DNA of 64,000 nt from Gnetum montanum (lineage: Eukaryota; Streptophyta; Gnetopsida; Gnetales; Gnetaceae): positions 709,999 through 773,998 of the forward strand of contig MNCI01015802.1 of assembly GCA_015680685.1 (NCBI GenBank), in the 5' to 3' direction. Shown here in pieces: positions 11,551 through 22,459 of the stretch. Position numbers and translations under genes: made by a program. Each line of letters begins with the position of its first letter. Position 1 is the first letter of the stretch. The notes beneath the pieces were generated by a model, which worked only from the letters and a program-made list of their open reading frames with translations, had not been told where the DNA came from and searched no databases.

Positions 11551-14399
11551 ATGGAACCAAGACAAAAATTCCCATAGGAAGGAGAACCCTCTCAACCATA
11601 GGAGAAGCAACCTAGAGCTAGAAGGGGCCAATAAGAACAAGCCCAAGAACTATGGAAAGCAACCTATGCAATGGGACCTCTTCGTGAGAAGCCTGAAGTT
11701 GAATCTGTTTGATAGATTCTAGAAGAAGAAGTACCTATAGAATAATCACAATAAGGAGAAGTGCCTAGACTCGCACCAAGGCTTGAGGTCACTTTGACTC
11801 AAGCCTGCCTAGACATCATTAGGTCCCGAGAGACCCAACAATTAGTTCTTCAGGAGATCAACTTCCTTGAGAAAGCTCCAGCAGATGTTAAGACTCAGTT
11901 GTAAACCTCTTCCATGTGGCCAATAATCACATCTAGTGGGGAATGGTACATGAGAGGGACATATCTCTTCTAGAGTAATAGAAGGCCAAGGTCCATTGTA
12001 AAAATCAAGGACATTTAAGTATCCTACTCGGTAGAAGCTATCACACAGGCACTTGGGTTGCTTGACACTAGGACATAACTAGTAGAACTATCCACGAAGG
12101 GTGATCCTGAGGCTAAAAGGAAGTGAACCCAATGATGCTACAGGGTTAACCATAAGGAGTATGATGCATTCACACCAGTGGAGCAAATTTACTTCAAAAT
12201 TGTGGCCTATCACCTCAATCCAACAGTGAGTCCAAGAAAGTGACTGCCTTCTCTACCTAAGAATGCACTACTCTAAGTGGGAAATTTTCCATCAATCTTC
12301 CACAACTAATCTACTTAGAGATCGAATAGTCCTTCAAGGAAAATGAGCATGGAAGGAAAACCCTACCCTTTCCATGCCTCATTCAAAAACTCTACAAAAT
12401 GGCAAGCATCATTCACTACTTCAACAATGTCATCAAGCATGCTCCTTTGGCCTCATGGTCTAAGATAATGAAAGATAAAATGCTAGCAACAACCCAAGAA
12501 GAAGAGAATTCACCACCACCACCCACTTAATAAACAATATCAAAGGCGCACACAACCATTGAGCATCTGTGCAAAATCTAAGAATAGCTCTTGAGCTAAT
12601 AAGAGCAACATATAGGAATAAGTGGGGTAGATCCATCTATGTACTGACCGGCAATGAGTGACCTTAATGAGGTGGCCCAAATAGTTAGCCAAATGGAGAG
12701 GCGTGATCCACTTTTCTCTACCCAATAGACATAGTTGCCTGCAAGGTCAAATCCCAATGCTTTAGAGGTGATGATGTTTTTATCGCAATACTATCTATTC
12801 CTAGAAATCTCTAGGAATGCCTCCACTTTCTCAGTGAATTTGGAGGAAGGAAAAGGGAAAACTATCTTGGTGATGCAGCACCAAGGATAAGAAAAAGTGG
12901 CTAAGGTTGTTGCTAACCATGTCATTAAAGCATTGAATGTACCTACAACATCTGTACCATACATATCTACACTTAGAGACGTGAAAACATCCATAGGCAT
13001 GGTTAGCAAAAAACTAAATGCAGCATAACATGAAGAATTATTGAAATGACTGGTTAGAACTAGGTAACCAACTCTAGAAATATTTGATTTTTTGAAATAC
13101 ATCACTGCAACCCAGTCAAAGCTAGTAAATGCAAGAGGAAAATGCATCATTTTGGAGGGGCAACTCAAAAAAACCCAAGAATGAAATCAACACTTAACTA
13201 TAGAGGTTGTTGAACTACATGCCCAACTTACAAATCCTATAATCCTTAGCCTAGCAATGATAAGAGATGAAGCTTTCAAACAACTTCAAGAATGATTTCA
13301 GAAGGCTAAGGAGGAGGTAGTTATGGCCATCTTCAACTAGTCCATAGCTAAAGCTAAAAACGTATTCAATTCAGAAGGACTTGGCATAGATGCGCCAAGA
13401 GAATGAGACCTTCACTACACAAAATTATCACCTGCATACTGTTGATGCTCAGAAGGATCAAATGCAAGAATTTATTCATCAATAGCAAGACTAGATTGCC
13501 AAGGTGAAAACTGAACTAAAGAGATTGGCCACAAAAAATTAGAATCTATCAATGAAGAAAGTGTGTGCCTTATGCCAAAAGTCTACCATCGAGATCACCA
13601 CCTCAAAAAATGAAGCCCTCAAGTTCAAAAAAGTGAAGAATCACTATAACAACCAAGTTGGCCTACAAAACAAAGTTAATGAGAAACACATCCAAATGGT
13701 GAAGGTGAAAATGAATGAAGCCCTCTAGCAACTCCAACAAGGAAGAGAAATGTGGCAACCCATCATTGATGGAATTGACGCCTACACCAAAGTAGAGATC
13801 CATTTGAAGGAGTAGTAAATAAAAGGGATGAGAATATATGGAGTTGGCTAATCTCCATTATGCAAACTTGGCAATGCTGATTGCTTGATGGCTATAGTTA
13901 GAGTTGGAAAAGCAAGTGGCTAGCTCATATTTGTTATACAAGGCCAAGTTCAAGCACCACAAAGACACTAAGCAAAAGCTTGAAATTACAAACGTCAAAC
14001 TTGAAGTCCTCAGAGCACGATTCAAAGATCAATGATTAATTGCTAAGAACCTAGCTAAATAGATGAATGACTACTAAGATCTAAAAAACATAGTTAGGGC
14101 ATTTGACATTAAATGCAAACAATTCACTACCTAGTTCATTAATGCAAAGGAGCTATTTCTAGCAATCCTATGTCCTTAGGATGTGCCCATTCCAACCCAA
14201 ATTAGTGAAGCTACATTGAGAGTGCATGATCTTAAAAGTAAGGAGAAGAAAATGAAAGCACTACTAGATGCTTTCCACTTCCCACCTAAAGTTGTAGTAG
14301 TAACAAGACAACTATAACCACCTTGATTGCTGCCCGTGCATGAAGCCAATGAAGGTCCCTTAGAGCCTCAAGAACCACCACTACCTGAGTCCATCTAAT
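11551..14399 (+). pseudogene. F1 ORF2: transposon-protein domain plus coiled coil
   Basis: This is the second gene of the element, after pol. The start at 11551 follows TACTAAC (11521-11527) at branch-site distance; the expected CAG before the ATG is CAC here. Order: Pro/Gln/Arg-rich N-terminus, acidic segment (EEEVPIE), YFKIVAYHL (about 12190), LPFPCLIQKLYK (about 12365-12400), then a long charged region rich in Lys, Glu and Gln with heptad-like spacing (about 13200-14290) and an acidic/Pro-rich end. The middle blocks resemble the 'putative plant transposon protein' domain. The total length is not a multiple of three, so it has indels as well as many stops. R1 and NA1 hold homologues. It has no similarity that I see to RT, integrase or a typical envelope (no clear signal or membrane segments). 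Biochemical role unknown. Confidence 0.7.
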
Positions 14400-14647
14400 C
14401 TTCTCCATTAGATTCACATCATTAAGGAATGTGTTATCTAGTTTTGAAGAGTTATGTTATGATGTTCAATTTTGTGTCATGAATATCGTCATTTTTTTAT
14501 AATGTGTTGATCCTTACACCTAGACACTCAAGTTTTTGTCAAGTTAGTTAGTTTGTTTTGTTTAAGAAAAGTCAATCAATAATCCAATACCTTCCCAAAT
14601 CTTGTAGGAAAACTCAAGGATGGGTTTTCATTCAGTCATGTGAGGTA
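14400..14647 (+). other. F1 3' untranslated segment with terminal PPT
   Basis: Non-coding. It includes a block shared with NA1, R2 and R3 (aataatcc, then aactcaaggatg, then cattcagtcatg). The PPT, 14634-14647, reads AGTCATGTGAGGTA, a decayed form of AGTCATGGGGGTA in NA1 (61580-61592). It abuts the 3' LTR. Confidence 0.7.
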
Positions 14648-15568
14648 TGAGGAGTTGCTTTCGGTTGGCTGTGTCAATGAGGCCTCATCAACTAGGCCTC
14701 ATTGACGAGGCCTAGTTGACACATCTTATTATGCGTTGATGAGGCCTTGTAGATGTAGTGTCAGTTTTTGACTATAAATATGCACCTACCAGCAACATTT
14801 ATGGCATAAGATATTGCAGTTATAGTGAAGCTTTTGTAGTTTTTCCATTTTAAAGTTAGAATTTTTCTTCTGAGTGCCTGCAACAAGAGTCATTAAGTGT
14901 ATAGATTTTTATTTGAGCATTGTTGTACCTAAGCATGATAATGCGTGTGATAATAAAGACAAGAATTCTGATAAACCTTGCAGTATTTTGGATAGATTAG
15001 CTATTTTATTTATGTATTTAATGTTTTCAATAATTTATTTAATGTTTGCAATTATTTATTAAATGTTTCTAGTAATTAAGTTAATGAGGTGATTAAGCAA
15101 GATAGATTAAACACATAAGTATGATTGCTTCTAGCATAACACATATTCACTTGGTAATCCAAGTAGCATTATATCTTAGTACAACTAGTAGCGTAGTGCA
15201 TGGTCACCCAGTAGTGAATACGTGGGTTCATGGCATGTACGGAAAGTGGGTTTGGATGCTTATGTTAGGATTAGTTATATGCTAGTTAATTAGTAGCTTG
15301 AATTATTTAATCCAATTACTTTTATCTTCATTCAAACACCGAACCATAAAAATACAAAATGATAAAAATTAGATACCTCAATTACACTTAACCATACCAA
15401 TGTGTGTCACAAGTGTAATTGGGAAGACAACGATTAACCTTAAGACAAGATTCACTTCCTAAAGAACTAGTGCACTAGAAATGATAAAGTCCATAGAATT
15501 TGACCAGATCGCGTGTGAATGCTCTGTGATTCATATGGTTGGACATATGGTTACCTCACCCCTCATTA
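14648..15568 (+). repeat. F1 3' LTR
   Basis: It starts TGAGGAGTTGC and ends cctcatta (CATCA with one transition). The U3 has a palindrome cluster built on GAGGCCTCAT and AGGCCTAGTTGAC (14675-14745) and TATAAATA (14773-14780). The R-U5 blocks match the 5' LTR, with many transitions between the two copies, so the insertion is old. Confidence 0.85.
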
Positions 15569-15740
15569 GAAACCTTAAGGTTTGTGGCCCCCACAAGTAA
15601 GAGCTTACATTTGGTAGCTGGAGGATCAAAGAACAAAGTGATTTAGACAAATGGTTGGGAAGTTGTGGGCTCTAGAAGGTTCTGGGCTCTAAAAAATGGT
15701 AAAAAATTCTCTCGTGTTATGAAGAAAATGGTAAAAATGT
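15569..15740 (-). other. R1 ORF2 leader, upstream half
   Basis: Continuation of 1990-2260 across F1. It matches 11100-11265 of F1 in reverse complement, including the aaccttaaggttt block and a C-run (near 15587-15596) that is a PPT-like tract on the minus strand. Non-coding. Confidence 0.65.
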
Positions 15741-15749
15741 CAAAGTCCA

Positions 15750-15860
15750 GGGCTATATTTATAGGATTTTTGGCATGTGTTAATGGGGCTAGTCAAATAG
15801 GCCTAGTTGACAGGGTTAGCTGCATTGACTAGGCATAGTCAATGTAGCTGTTGACCATGA
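15750..15860 (-). promoter_or_regulatory. R1 internal promoter upstream of ORF2
   Basis: On the minus strand a TATAAATATAG box (complement of 15753-15763) is preceded by decayed palindrome units such as GTCAACTAGGCC (15795-15815) and TGACTA/TAGTCA repeats up to about 15852. F1 has the matching arrangement at 10995-11090, and R1's own LTR carries GAGGCCTCAT units (about 39990-40020). Confidence 0.5.
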
Positions 15861-15864
15861 TTGA

Positions 15865-17399
15865 CATACGTTGACTTGGTCAAACTTCCAAAATACAAGG
15901 AGTTTGAGTGAAATTGGGGTTAAATGGAAGCCTAGAAAGCCACGAACATGATGAGAATAGTAGAAGAGGGTGTTGAAGCTCAGTAAATTTAGAAAATTAA
16001 GCAAATTATTTGGAGAATAAATTTAATAAGAGTTTAAGCAACACTGAGTGGGATACATAATGGAATATATCATAGATAGGATTGTAGCAATGTCTAAGGT
16101 AAGGGGCTTAACTACCCAAACTAAGAGATATGCAAGTGGATCCTCCCCATAGCAGGAACATGCCCTTTTTGCCCTTGCATGACCTCAACTAAGGAGTCCA
16201 TCGGCCCCATAGTCGATTAATGATCATGAAAAGTTAAGGACCAACTCGGAAGAATCTATCCAAGAATTCCAACACATCAAACTAAGACATTAAGCATAAC
16301 ATAGAAACCAACAATGAGGTGAATTATGGTAGCATAGATGGATGACTAAGAATGTGGGATGGAATCCTGAATTGAGGTCATAAGAAGTCCCTTGTAAAGT
16401 GTGTGTTTAAAATGACCTGAGCTAATCCATCCTTAGTCTAGACCAAAACCAGCCTCTTTTAGTTACTTTGCATCACCACTCCAATATCGCTCTATCCCCT
16501 CAAGACACAAGAGTACTCCTGCAAAACAACCACCATTCCATAAAGAGAAGAAAAGAGTAGGAAGTGAGAGAGGGACTTAGTTAGAGGGGACCTTCAAGCA
16601 TGGGTAACACATCTTTCTAGTCCCATAACTAGTGCTTGTAGCCCATTTATTTGTCTAAGAGGTGTGCTTTTAATTTTCATTATTTTCTTATTTTTATTTT
16701 TATCTTTTTTCTCTTTTTTTTCCTTTTTGGATGGGAACCATACCATGCAAAGACTTTATTTGATTTCCTATAGTGGTTGACATGGAATGGTGAGTAGTCT
16801 ATGAAAACACTCAAGCACCCAAGTAAAATAGCACAAAGAGTATTGAGTCCCCTTGAACCCACACCCTATAGAAACCTTTGAATCCTTCCTAATTTTGGAA
16901 ACTACCAAGGTCACAAATTTATTAAAATTTTCTTTAATGAAAGGAACCTCAAACATTCAAAACAAGGAAAACCATAGAGTTTGAGAATGAGTGGATATCA
17001 TGGACTCATTTCCTATTCTATGAAAAATAAACCATTTCATAGTCATCAAACATCAAAATTCAAAAATAGAAACCAGACATTGACAATCACAACATTAAGC
17101 ACAAACCATCATTAGTAAACAACAATAGTGGCACTGTGTCTTGTGGTAATAAAGCACTTTTATTAGAGAAAATAATGAAAAGTCACACACAAAAAATAAA
17201 GTAAAATATAGAATATAAGAAAGTATAAAATAATCAAGAAAGGTAAAACATACTAAGAATGTTGTAAAAAAAAATTTAAGAAAACCAATAGAACAAAAAA
17301 CCCAAAGAAAAAGATAAAAATCAATAAAGTATAACACAAAAATGTGTAAAAGAAAAGTCAAAACCTGAGGAGCCATGTGTGTGGTCAGCATGGGTGGCC
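15865..17399 (-). other. R1 non-coding spacer between pol and internal promoter
   Basis: It aligns by eye, in reverse, with the F1 spacer 9390-10990. It contains A/T-rich runs next to the end of pol (17130-17390). I see no gene; the short open frames are not conserved between copies. Confidence 0.6.
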
Positions 17400-17414
17400 A
17401 TCTCCCCCATGACT
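17400..17414 (-). other. R1 PPT-like tract 1, after integrase
   Basis: The complement reads AGTCATGGGGGAGAT, identical in core to the tract after pol in R2 and F2. Confidence 0.55.
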
Positions 17415-17469
17415 ATGTTGAAAGGAGGAGATCCAAAAAATTGAATGTCGTTATCCATCTATTGAGATG

Positions 17470-18800
17470 GTAGTTGCACTAGCTTGTCTTACTAGAAATG
17501 GTTGTACTTGTTGGATGTTGACAAACTACTTTCTGTGTGGGCTCTCAGGTTTGTGGATTAACATGGCCCCAGAGGAAAAGGTTTGATCAATTATATAAGG
17601 TCTCTCCCACAACATTTGGAACTTTTTCTTCTAGGGTATGTGTGTGGGGTTCTGGTAGAGAACCTTATCTCTCAGTTGAAATTTCACTTTCTGTATTTTG
17701 AGGTCATGACACTACTTGTTGAATGCCTTATGCACTTCATTCAAAGGTAGGGCCACAAATCAATTTTCATCTAGCACATTTAGGTTGATTAATCTTACTC
17801 TTTGTGCTAGACTCAAGTCAAAGTCCAAATCACAGGCTATTGAGAGTGTACAAAGCTCAAATTGAATTGAGAGCATTTGAATTTTTCCATACACTAGCTC
17901 ATAGGAAGAGTAGCAAATAGGGAGTTTACATGTTAAGTGGTAGGTCCAAGGGCTTCATTAAGTTTTGTGCTCTAATCTCCGTATATTGTCTTATGGTCCT
18001 TGTTAGGATCTTTATGATCTCCCTATTAGTTACCTCTACTTGAATGTTGGCTTGAGGATGATTGAGTGTTGTTAATTTATGTTTGACCCCCAAGCATTGC
18101 ATAAGTTTTTGAAAGGTGGCACTTGTAAAGTGAGTTCCATTATCAGAAATTAGTGCCCGTGGCACTCCAAACCTATTGACAAAATTTTGTTGAATAAATC
18201 TAGCAAAAATGGATAATGTACAATCGGTGATGATTGTTGCTTCTACCCATTTGGTGTAGTAGTTAGTTGCTACAATGATATATTCCTTTCCATTTGACAT
18301 GGGTGAGATGGAACCCATAAAGTCAATAACCCATATGTCAAAGGGCTCTAGTGGGTGAATTCACAGTTGAGGACCCTCCATTCAACCAGTCATCCCCCCA
18401 TCTCTTTGACAACATTCACAAGATCAAACAAAGTGGTGGGCATCCTTGAATATTGTAGGCCAATAATATCCTACCATCAAGATTTTTATAGCCATCTCCC
18501 TCCCTACATAGTGGCCTCTGCAAGGGCCTTCATGCATATCCTAGAGAATGCATAGTTGATCTACATCAAGGACACACCAAAAAACCAAGCCATCGACACA
18601 CACCTTATAAAGGTGTCCATTGATTTTTATGAAGTACTTTGCCCAATGAAGAAATCGTTATTTCTTCCTAAAGTCTAGACCTTATGGAATCTCTTGAGTG
18701 AGAAGGTAAGTGAGGATGCCATCATCCCATTTTATTTCTGTGGGCACTTAGTCATTTATTGCTCCTGTAAAGAGGAGTTCATCTAGAAACTAATCAAAGA
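17470..18800 (-). pseudogene. R1 integrase (catalytic triad retained)
   Basis: The minus strand reads an HHCC-type module (HEGPCRGHYVGRE ... SCECCQRD, about 18420-18540), then the core with WVIDFMGS (first Asp present, about 18310-18330), ISDNGTHF (second Asp, about 18140) and VEVTNREI (Glu, about 18020-18045). A GPY/F-like C-terminal part lies at about 17520-17640. Unlike F1, all three acidic residues are kept, although the gene has in-frame stops and its 3' part is degraded. It would have inserted the element cDNA in the nucleus. Confidence 0.8.
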
Positions 18801-20290
18801 GTAGGCTCTCCTCCTCTTTATCATCCCATCTTAACTAAGAGAAGTGTTCAATGATCACATTCTCAAATCCTTTCCAATCTACCATCGTGAGATCAAAGTC
18901 CTACAAGATCATGAGCCACTGTATGATACAAGGGCTCACTGTTGGCTAGTTCCTTAGAAAGCGAATGGCACTATGGTCTATGTGCACAAATACTTTATAA
19001 CCAAGCACATAGTGGCTAAACTTTTCAAAAGCATATATCACCACCATTAATTCTTTCTTCATTATGGTGTAATTCAGTCATGCACCCACAATGCTTTGGC
19101 TCGTGTAGTGAATATAATATGGATGTTTTTTATCATCCAACTATGTAAGCATGGTTGTCAAGGCATAATTAGATACATCTATCATTATGTGAAATGGTAT
19201 GGACTAGTCTAGTCCTTCTAAAATTAGAGTTTCTATGAGTTTTTCCTTCAATTGTTGAAATGCATGTTCACACTCCTTAATCTAGATGAACGAAGCATCT
19301 TTCTTCGTAATCTTGACCAATGGCTTTGCGATCTTAGATAAATTCTCTATGAATCGTCGATAGTAGCCAATGTGTCCAAGGAATAATCAAACATCTTTAA
19401 ATGTCTCTAGTTAGTGTGTACTTCCTTGGATGACCCTTATCTTTTCCAAGTCTACCTCAATCCTTGCTTAAGTAATTATGTGTCCTAGTACTATGCCCTC
19501 CTAGACCATTAGATGGCTTTTCTACCAATCGAGCCTAAGATTTGTTTTAACACATCTTTTCAGAACTTGATCAAGGTGATCTAGGGCTTGCTCAAATATA
19601 GCCCCATAGGTAGAGAAGTCATCCATAAAGACTTCTACCCTACTACCAACCTACTGTTGGAAAATACTAAGGACAAGGCATTAAAATGTTGTAGGGGCAT
19701 TCCATAGACCAAATGGCATCTAACAATATGCAAACATCCACCAAGGACTTATGAATGTTGTTTTGGCTTGATCTTCTAGCACAATTTGGATATGGTTATA
19801 GCCACTATAACCATCCAAGAAGCTATAATAGCAATGCCTAGAGATAGTGTCCAACACTTGGACCACAAATGGAAATAAAAAATGATCTTTAAATGTTGCC
19901 ATATTCAACAACCTAAAGTCGATGTACACCTACCACTTGCCATCTTTCTTTGACATAATTATGAGTGGGCTAACCCAGTTACTATCTACGATGGAATAGA
20001 TGAACCCTGCCTCTAGGAGTTTTTCTATCTCCTCCTTGACGATTTGGTTCAATTTGAGGATCAACCACCTCTACAGTTGCCTTCTTGGCTTCATGGCTAA
20101 GTTGGTGTAAATACAATTCTGGCATATCCTTGGATCAATTCCATCCAACTCAAGATAGGACAAAGCAAAGGTTGTTGGCCATTTGTTGACGACCTGCAAC
20201 AACTTACCTTTTTGTTCAGGAGTAAGATTTGCATTAATTATGACTAGCTTGACATGATTTAAAAATTCATACTCCATGCCAACTTGTAAG
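18800..20290 (-). pseudogene. R1 reverse transcriptase and RNase H (decayed)
   Basis: On the minus strand the linker starts LVIINANLTPEQKGKLLQVV (about 20245) and reaches IDPRICQ and MKPRRQL (about 20080-20140). RT blocks FRLLNMATFKDHF, YYSFLDGYSGYNHIQI and FMDDFS (about 19614-19640) follow, then GYYRRFIEN, RNase H blocks IDVSNYAL, KKELMVV and HIDHSAIRFL (about 18960-19065). Stops are mostly TAG at Gln or Trp positions, plus an indel near the FGLCNAPATFQ block. It is the same lineage as F1. Confidence 0.8.
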
Positions 20291-20639
20291 GTTTTTAACT
20301 TTACAGGCTCCTACTTGAAATTAACAGGGATTTCCAACTCTTCTCAATAGGTATCCTCATCTTCATCATCGGAGAGTTAGTGATGAACTTGCTCAAGTTC
20401 ATCCATGCCTTCAACATAGGCACATGTTAGGCTCTTAGTTGGTTCCATGCATAATGTTCTGCTATCAGAGTTAGCTATTAGCCACTAGGTGCCCTCCTAT
20501 TTTGTGGTTGCTACATACAAACACCTTTGGATATCTGTTTCATGTGCACATTGATTACATGCTTTGAGGAATATACTTTTCATGGACTAGATTTTCTACA
20601 TGTAATTGTATTTGTTATCACTGTATGTGATGCATGGAA

Positions 20640-21120
20640 CATGCTTCTTCTCTAAGTGTCCAAATTCATTTTTCTTGGAGATTTCCCAAAAGAGGTCCCT
20701 TATGCCCATTCACGCATCAACCATGCTTAACCATGCCCTTCCCATAATGATGGGAAAGTTACCTATGTAATTTTTAACCTTGATCACTAAAAAATTAACA
20801 GGATAATACCACCCACTCATTATGGTCATAATGTCCTCCACCAACCCCAAAGGAATAGTGATTGACTGGTTTGCTAATTCCAAATGGATGTTGTTGTTCT
20901 TAAGAGGCGGTAAGTTCTAGGCTTTGTACATGTCATGGGAGATGAGATTAATATCAAAACTAGAATCAAGAAGGACATTGCATAGATCATGTCCAGTGAT
21001 CTACAAGTAAATAAGAGGACTTCCTAGGTTAGATTTTTTTCTGAAAAGATTGCCAACCTTGATCCAATCAAAAATAGCATGAGTTAGCATCATAGTGTAG
21101 ATCTAAGACAGCATTTGGTT
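20640..21120 (-). pseudogene. R1 aspartic protease region
   Basis: The minus strand shows LLDSSFDINLISHDMY (about 20940-20980), with Ser in place of the active-site Gly, followed by LELANQSI, DIMTI, the conserved substrate-flap region and IIMGRAWL (about 20725-20750). This mirrors the F1 and R3 copies. Inactive as read, because Gly of DSG is required in retropepsins. Confidence 0.7.
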
Positions 21121-21631
21121 TGAAGGGCTCTTGAATGTGTTTGATGCACAGGATGAGGGTGTTGGAGATGCACGATGAATAGCCATATTAGGTTTTGAGG
21201 GTTTGGGAAGACTGTTGGGTTGAACAAATGGTCATTTCTTGGATCAATTATTTGAACCACTTAGCTGGAAGGTTGGTTGTAAATTCACAGCCCTCGTAGC
21301 ATTTCATTTCTACAGCTATGAGGAAATTTCACGGTACATGAATAGAGTAGGAGGTAACTAAGTAGAAGGCAAAGGAATATGTGTAGACGGATGTAGAGGG
21401 TGGTAAGGATATGGGTGCTTCCCTTGAGTAGATGATGAATAAGTTCAATGGTACACTAGAGGGTAATAGTGATGCTAGAATGAGGAATGGCTTACAAAGT
21501 TTCATGGAGAAACAGGTTGCTGAACATAGTACTTGTATGTATCTAATTGCCAATAAGGGTACTACCATCTTGATGGTGGCATTCCCCACAATTTTGGTTG
21601 GTGCCACTATTGGTATTGCTCATATGGTTGT
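21121..21631 (-). pseudogene. gag: R1 gag C-terminal tail (cut by R2)
   Basis: The Pro/Tyr/Gln-rich end of gag, read on the minus strand, homologous to the Pro-rich tail of F1 (5160-5700) and of R3 (49200-49500). It stops at the R2 insertion and resumes at 37095. The last five bases, GTTGT, are duplicated at 37095-37099. Confidence 0.7.
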
Positions 21632-22446
21632 TGATGAGTGGTGAGGTACCCCTACACTCAACCATATAAATATGAGCGTTACACGCGTGATTCGGTCGAA
21701 CTTCATAGACTAAGTGCCTACACGCCTCATGGAACACTTAAGGTTAATCATTCATTATCTTCCTACACTTACTTGTAGTTGTCATGATTGTATGGTTAAG
21801 TAAGTCTGAGGTATGTGGTTTTTATATCTTTTCCTGTTTTATCTCCTATGCTAATGAGGTGAAGGGTGAAGAGACTAATTCACTAACTTTAACTAACTAA
21901 CTAAGCCTTAATTAACCTAGCATCAGCATCCGTTCCCACTTACCATTCACACCTTGAACCAATGCAACCCTGGTTACCAAACGCTTGTCGTTACTGGGAT
22001 CACCAAGCGTAACGCACGTGCTCAAAGTGGTCATACTGAGGCACTTAACTAGGAGAGAAGGGTTGAGAGAGACTTAATTAACTAAGAAAGCATTTAAATG
22101 GTGAATAATAAATAATAGTAAATAAAATCCTAATTAGCCTATTCCATGCACTACAAGGTTTATCTAAGAAGTTTGTCTTTATTTCCGTACACAAACTTGT
22201 GTTTTGGTACAATATTTGCTCGAATAAAGATCTGTTCACTTTGGAGTTCCTACTGTGGGCACATGGAAATTATTCTATCTCTGGAGAGGTAAAACTGCCA
22301 GAGTTTTCCTATGGTCTAGGCCTAGAATGAATAACAAGGGAGAGCTGCCTCTTATTTTTAGACTTGGTGGTGCACCACAATATCGCGTACGCGATATCGT
22401 GGAGGAAGACGCGATATCATGGCCCATGCGATATTGCATCCCATCA
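21632..22446 (-). repeat. R2 3' LTR
   Basis: The LTR runs TGATG...CATCA on the minus strand. Its U3 (right end, about 22375-22446) carries the palindromic family motif: cgcgtacgcgatatcg, gcgatatca, gcgatattgc. The TATA-like complement of tctTATTTTTAga near 22352 is decayed from TATAAATA. Confidence 0.85.
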
Positions 22447-22459
22447 TACCCCCATGACT
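22447..22459 (-). other. R2 terminal PPT
   Basis: Complement AGTCATGGGGGTA directly abuts the 3' LTR, the same sequence as in NA1. Confidence 0.75.

Larger units (their letters stand above)
2261..15568 (+). mobile_element. F1: full-structure Athila-like retrotransposon with gag, pol and ORF2
   Basis: The element is 13.3 kb, bounded by related LTRs (2261-3121 and 14648-15568), with a tRNA-Asp-type PBS after the first and a PPT-like tract before the second. In order it has gag, protease, RT, RNase H, integrase, T-rich spacer, internal promoter and ORF2. It lies in the ORF2 leader of R1. No matching 5-bp target duplication is visible (ATAAT on the left, GAAAC on the right), so a small deletion or drift has blurred one junction. 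All genes carry stops and some frameshifts; the copy is inactive. Confidence 0.85.

Noticed and set aside
12791-13168. 125-codon reverse open frame
   Set aside because: It lies antisense to F1 ORF2, whose sense reading is conserved in R1 and NA1; the antisense frame is not.
2256-15573. Target-site duplication for F1
   Set aside because: Flanks ATAAT and GAAAC do not match; I could not support a duplication.
17095-17391. 98-codon Phe/Leu/Tyr-rich reverse frame resembling a membrane protein
   Set aside because: A/T-rich post-pol spacer of R1; the same place in F1, R2, R3 and F2 has no such frame.
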